A stretch of DNA of 8,377 bases. Source: an uncultured Flavobacteriales bacterium (GTDB taxonomy: Bacteria; Bacteroidota; Bacteroidia; Flavobacteriales_D; Sanyastnellaceae). This document shows positions 5,892 through 8,377 of this stretch, one piece after another. The stretch lies in assembly GCA_937967465.1 (NCBI GenBank), contig CALBSW010000076.1, positions 1 to 8,377 of the forward strand. Direction: 5' to 3'. Below the pieces are notes generated by a model, which saw nothing but the letters and a program-made list of their open reading frames with translations, was not told the origin of the DNA and searched no databases. The position numbers and the translations under genes were made by a program. Each line of letters begins with the position of its first letter. The stretch's first letter is position 1.

Positions 5892-7406
5892 TCAGGGCGC
5901 GTAGCGCTGGCTCCACGCCGTGTTGGGTGCTGCGTCGGCGGTGGTGGTTTTTGACGGGGAGGCCGCGGCGTCGAGCACGGCGGTGACGGCGGACCAGGGG
6001 CCGGCTGCCCGTCGCTCTGAACGGTAGGCCTCGAAGCGCTCCGCATCAAAATGGGTGCCCACAAATCCGGTGTCGAATTTCCCGGAGACGAAGGCGTCAT
6101 GATCGAGGACGAATCGGCCAAACTCGAGGGTGGTTTCCAAGCCGTGGATGTGGTATTCGTCAATGGCGCGGCGCAGGCGCTCGATGGCTTGGGTGCGGTC
6201 CATTCCGTGGGCGCACAGTTTGGCGATCATCGGGTCGTAATGGATGGAGATGTCGTCGCCTTGCTCCACGCCGGCGTCCACGCGAATGCCCGGACCTTCC
6301 GGTGCGATGTGGGTGCCCAGGGTGCCGGTGGACGGGAGAAAGCCTGCGGGAACATCTTCTGCGTAGACCCGGAGCTCGATGGCGTGTCCCTGGATGCGAA
6401 GGTCTTCCTGGCGCAAACGCAGGGCCTCGCCGCGTGCAATGCGGACTTGTTCCTCCACCAGGTCGACTCCGGTGATCATCTCGGTGACCGGATGCTCCAC
6501 TTGGAGTCGGGTGTTCATTTCTAGGAAGTAGAACCTGCGGTCGGCATCGACGAGGAATTCGACGGTGCCCGCACCCACGTACCCGCAGCTGCGCGCGCAA
6601 TCCAGGGCGCAGGCTCCCATTCTGGCCCGCAAGTCCTCATCGAGCAGGGCGGAAGGGGCCTCCTCCACCACCTTCTGGTGCCGGCGCTGGACGCTGCACT
6701 CGCGTTCGAAGAGGTGAACGCCATGTCCATGTTGGTCGCACAGCACTTGGATTTCGATGTGCCGCGGCTCGGTCACGAAGCGCTCCAGGAAGACGGCGCC
6801 ATTGCCGAAAGCGCTTTTGGCTTCGCTCATGGCGCGCTCCGTTTCTCCCCGCAATGCGGCAGGGTCGTGGACCACGCGCATGCCTTTACCACCGCCGCCG
6901 GCACTGGCCTTCACCATGACGGGAAACCCGATGTCTGCGGCGAGGCGCTCGGCCTCATCCAAGTCGGTGACCTCGCCATCCGAGCCGGGCACAAGGGGGA
7001 CGTTCTGACGGGCCACAGCCTCCTTCGCGGAGAGCTTGTCCCCCATGGTCCGAATGCTGTCGGGCTTCGGTCCGATGAAGGCGATGCCTGCCGCTTCCAC
7101 GGCTTCAGCGAAGTCGGCGTTCTCGCTCAAAAAACCGTAGCCCGGGTGGATGGCGTCTGCTCCCGTGGATTTGGCGGCTTCGAGGATGCGTTCAAAGACG
7201 AGGTAGCTTTCCGATGCCGTGGCAGGGCCGATGTGCACGGCTTCGTCGGCATACCGGGCAAAGGGCATGCTGGCATCCACGTCCGAATAGACGGCGACAC
7301 TGCGGACGCCCATGCTCCTCAGGGTGCGCATGATGCGGAGTGCGATTTCGCCGCGGTTGGCGACGAGGACCTTGGTGATGGGCCGAAGGGAAGGCGAGTC
7401 GGACAT
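5892..7406 (-). CDS. accC: Biotin carboxylase subunit of an acyl-CoA (acetyl/propionyl-CoA) carboxylase
   Basis: This enzyme uses ATP and bicarbonate to carboxylate biotin on a carrier protein, the first half-reaction of acyl-CoA carboxylases. The 504-residue protein has the N-terminal biotin carboxylase domain (KVLVANRGEIALRIMR, 12-27), the ATP-grasp glycine-rich loop KASAGGGGKGMRVV (166-179) and RRHQKVVEEAP (241-251). The active-site segment EMNTRLQVEHPVTE (296-309) and ELRVYAEDVPAGFLPSTG (344-361) follow. By motif, K166, H216, K245, E283, E296, N298, R300, E304 and R346 match the ATP-binding and catalytic residues of the E. coli enzyme. It is some 55 residues longer than E. coli AccC, ending in an alanine/threonine-rich tail (about 468-504) with no biotin-attachment motif (AMKM). 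Carrier and carboxyltransferase genes are not adjacent, so the acyl substrate cannot be told. The FLPSTG region resembles propionyl- and methylcrotonyl-CoA carboxylase alpha chains as much as AccC. Confidence 0.95.
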   Translation of the reverse strand: MSDSPSLRPITKVLVANRGEIALRIMRTLRSMGVRSVAVYSDVDASMPFARYADEAVHIGPATASESYLVFERILEAAKSTGADAIHPGYGFLSENADFAEAVEAAGIAFIGPKPDSIRTMGDKLSAKEAVARQNVPLVPGSDGEVTDLDEAERLAADIGFPVMVKASAGGGGKGMRVVHDPAALRGETERAMSEAKSAFGNGAVFLERFVTEPRHIEIQVLCDQHGHGVHLFERECSVQRRHQKVVEEAPSALLDEDLRARMGACALDCARSCGYVGAGTVEFLVDADRRFYFLEMNTRLQVEHPVTEMITGVDLVEEQVRIARGEALRLRQEDLRIQGHAIELRVYAEDVPAGFLPSTGTLGTHIAPEGPGIRVDAGVEQGDDISIHYDPMIAKLCAHGMDRTQAIERLRRAIDEYHIHGLETTLEFGRFVLDHDAFVSGKFDTGFVGTHFDAERFEAYRSERRAAGPWSAVTAVLDAAASPSKTTTADAAPNTAWSQRYAP

Positions 7407-7411
7407 GGTGC

Positions 7412-7419
7412 CAAAGTTG
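7412..7419 (-). promoter_or_regulatory. Possible -7 promoter box (CAACTTTG) upstream of the biotin carboxylase
   Basis: CAACTTTG differs by one base from the Bacteroidota -7 consensus TAnnTTTG and lies five bases before the carboxylase ATG, in the 33-base gap after the SDR gene. The placement resembles the better match before the exonuclease. No -33 element is obvious, so this is a weak call. Confidence 0.22.
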
Positions 7420-7439
7420 GGACACGATGGCCGATTGGG

Positions 7440-8264
7440 TCACAGCGGGTAGCGGCGGGCAATCAAGGCCTCAAACCACCGCGCGGGCAAGGCCCTTTTG
7501 AGGTGGATTGCCAATCGTTGAAGTGGGGGAGCCACCGTCACGTACAGTGGAGGGCGAGACTGCCCGAGCAGCCGAAGGACGGCGCGTCCCATGTCGGCGG
7601 GATCCTTGGCGTGGGAGACTTCTGCGTTCACCGCGTTGCAGACTTCATCGAAGCCTGGGTATGTGACTGCGTCGGGGTTGGCCACCTTGAGGCGGTTGTT
7701 GTTGATGGCCGTTTTGAAATCACCCGGCCGAAGGACGGTCACCCTCACGCCGTGCCTTGCCAACTCCATGCTCTGGGCTTCCGCGATCAATTCCACAGCA
7801 GCTTTGGAGGAACAGTACACACCGCGGAATGGCAATCCGACCACGCCGGCCACGCTGCCCACATGCATCAGGTGGCCTTTGGAAGCGATGAGGTGGGGGA
7901 TGGCCACCCGACTCACGGTGTGGAGGCCGACCACGTTGGTCTGGTAGACCGACAACAATTCGGCTTCGGTGGTATCGCCCATGGCGCCCATCATGCCGAT
8001 GCCGGCATTGTTGACCACGGCATTCAGACGGCCACTCGTGCGGACCACTTCATGAATGGCCGCTTCAACAGATTCCGGAGAAGTGACATCGAGCTTGACC
8101 ATGCCCACCGTGCCGGGCGTGGGCGCTTTTTGCTCCACGCGTCGCCCCGTGCCCCACACGATGTGTCCGGCCTCGGCGAGGGTGGCCGCAATGGAGGCGC
8201 CGATGCCGGTGGTGGCGCCGGTGACGAGGATGACGTGGGCAGTGTCCTTGAAGCTCGCTGGCAT
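7440..8264 (-). CDS. Short-chain dehydrogenase/reductase (classical SDR)
   Basis: This is an NAD(P)-dependent oxidoreductase with a Rossmann fold; the substrate is unknown. The 274-residue protein has the cofactor motif TGATTGIG (15-22), the D-V pair LDV (58-60), NNAG (85-88), the catalytic serine in HVGSVAG (S137) and the YxxxK pair Y150/K154. PGDFKT follows (180-185), where family members position the cofactor. The C-terminal part (about 186-274) is the variable substrate region and ends in a basic, aromatic-rich segment that could contact a membrane or partner. I chose the ATG at 8264, because the next one upstream (8294) lies inside the predicted SRP RNA and would translate its 3' arm. 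The start codon follows the U-tract of that RNA by only four bases. No Shine-Dalgarno is seen. The gene ends 33 bases before the carboxylase, so the two may share a transcript. Confidence 0.93.
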   Translation of the reverse strand: MPASFKDTAHVILVTGATTGIGASIAATLAEAGHIVWGTGRRVEQKAPTPGTVGMVKLDVTSPESVEAAIHEVVRTSGRLNAVVNNAGIGMMGAMGDTTEAELLSVYQTNVVGLHTVSRVAIPHLIASKGHLMHVGSVAGVVGLPFRGVYCSSKAAVELIAEAQSMELARHGVRVTVLRPGDFKTAINNNRLKVANPDAVTYPGFDEVCNAVNAEVSHAKDPADMGRAVLRLLGQSRPPLYVTVAPPLQRLAIHLKRALPARWFEALIARRYPL

Positions 8265-8268
8265 GGGG

Positions 8269-8284
8269 AAAAAGAGAGGGCAAG
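8269..8284 (-). terminator. U-tract after the SRP RNA closing helix, possible terminator
   Basis: The 3' strand of the 9-base-pair closing helix (8284-8276) is followed by TC and five T residues (8273-8269), the usual arrangement for self-terminating small RNA genes. It is short and is followed at once by CCCC and the SDR start codon at 8264, so either termination is incomplete or the SDR message is made another way. Confidence 0.5.
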
Positions 8285-8376
8285 CGATTCCCATCGCACC
8301 GCTACGACCACCTGCCCTTGCTGCCTTCCGGCCCTGGGGGATTCAGTGGGAGCTGGCCGTGGGAGACTTGCCCTCC
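8274..8376 (-). ncRNA. ffs: Small SRP RNA (4.5S RNA type)
   Basis: This is the RNA core of the signal recognition particle, which binds Ffh and directs membrane proteins to the Sec translocon. The conserved apical hairpin is plain on the minus strand: CAGG (8336-8333), GCC, the GGAA tetraloop (8329-8326), GGC, then AGCA (8322-8319), which form the stem and asymmetric loop bound by Ffh. The ends close it: GAGGGCAAG (8375-8367) pairs perfectly with CTTGCCCTC (8284-8276), and an inner stem pairs 8364-8360 with 8293-8289. The length of about 100 bases fits the bacterial small type, which lacks the Alu domain. A run of five T (8273-8269) follows the closing helix and may act as terminator. The exact 5' end is uncertain because the window stops there, and the promoter lies outside it. 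Confidence 0.92.
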
Positions 8377-8377
8377 G

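Noticed and set aside
5018..6163. A 381-codon minus-strand frame across the exonuclease, DUF4294-like and carboxylase genes
   Set aside because: Its product is low complexity (P, R, S, H), it crosses three well-supported genes in another frame, and it has no recognisable domain.
8265..8294. Upstream start at 8294 for the SDR gene
   Set aside because: That ATG lies inside the 3' arm of the SRP RNA, and the extra ten residues come from its closing helix and U-tract.
1..8377. Search for CRISPR arrays, insertion sequences, tRNA genes, tandem repeats and phage genes
   Set aside because: I saw no regularly spaced repeats, transposase or integrase motifs, or tRNA-like cloverleaf. Genes are packed on one strand with uniform composition, as in an ordinary chromosomal region.

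Overview
The window is a GC-rich, tightly packed chromosomal segment. Every gene I can support lies on the minus strand and is read from the right edge to the left. Several signs point to a member of the Bacteroidota: a protein that looks like the Bacteroidota family DUF4294, a CcmE of the Cys type (C-x-x-x-Y), a match to the Bacteroidota -7 promoter box TAnnTTTG, and almost no Shine-Dalgarno sequences. The high GC and the extended CcmC suggest an uncultured or lesser-known lineage. I cannot place it more finely, and the phylum call is itself an inference.

Layout in direction of transcription. (1) At the right edge, about 8274-8376, is a small signal recognition particle RNA (4.5S type). (2) A short-chain dehydrogenase/reductase (7440-8264) starts only four bases after the RNA's U-tract. 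(3) A stand-alone biotin carboxylase (5892-7406) follows. (4) Next is a secreted DUF4294-like protein (5224-5841). (5) A compact six-gene run fills the left two thirds: a DEDDh 3'-5' exonuclease (4611-5168), ccmB (3919-4614), ccmC (2882-3922), a ccmD-like gene (2700-2885), ccmE (2292-2696) and ccmF (2282 to beyond the left edge). The first four of these six are joined by three successive ATGA stop/start overlaps, so translational coupling is likely. The D/E and E/F junctions are gaps of 3 and 9 bases.

The ccm genes encode most of a System I cytochrome c maturation pathway. CcmB and CcmC are the membrane parts of the heme-handling complex. CcmD is the small partner, CcmE the periplasmic heme chaperone, and CcmF the large membrane heme lyase. 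The ATPase CcmA and the thiol-handling proteins CcmG and CcmH are not in the window. Two features stand out: CcmE has Cys where the classical heme-binding His would be, and CcmC carries an extra periplasmic domain of about 115 residues between its first two membrane segments, with an IPT/TIG-like (Ig-fold) look. I see no mobile element, CRISPR array, tRNA or rRNA, and no gap longer than about 60 bases between genes. I did not find a clearly new multi-gene system. The best leads are the CcmC insertion, the exonuclease coupled to the ccm operon, and the SRP RNA abutting the SDR start codon.
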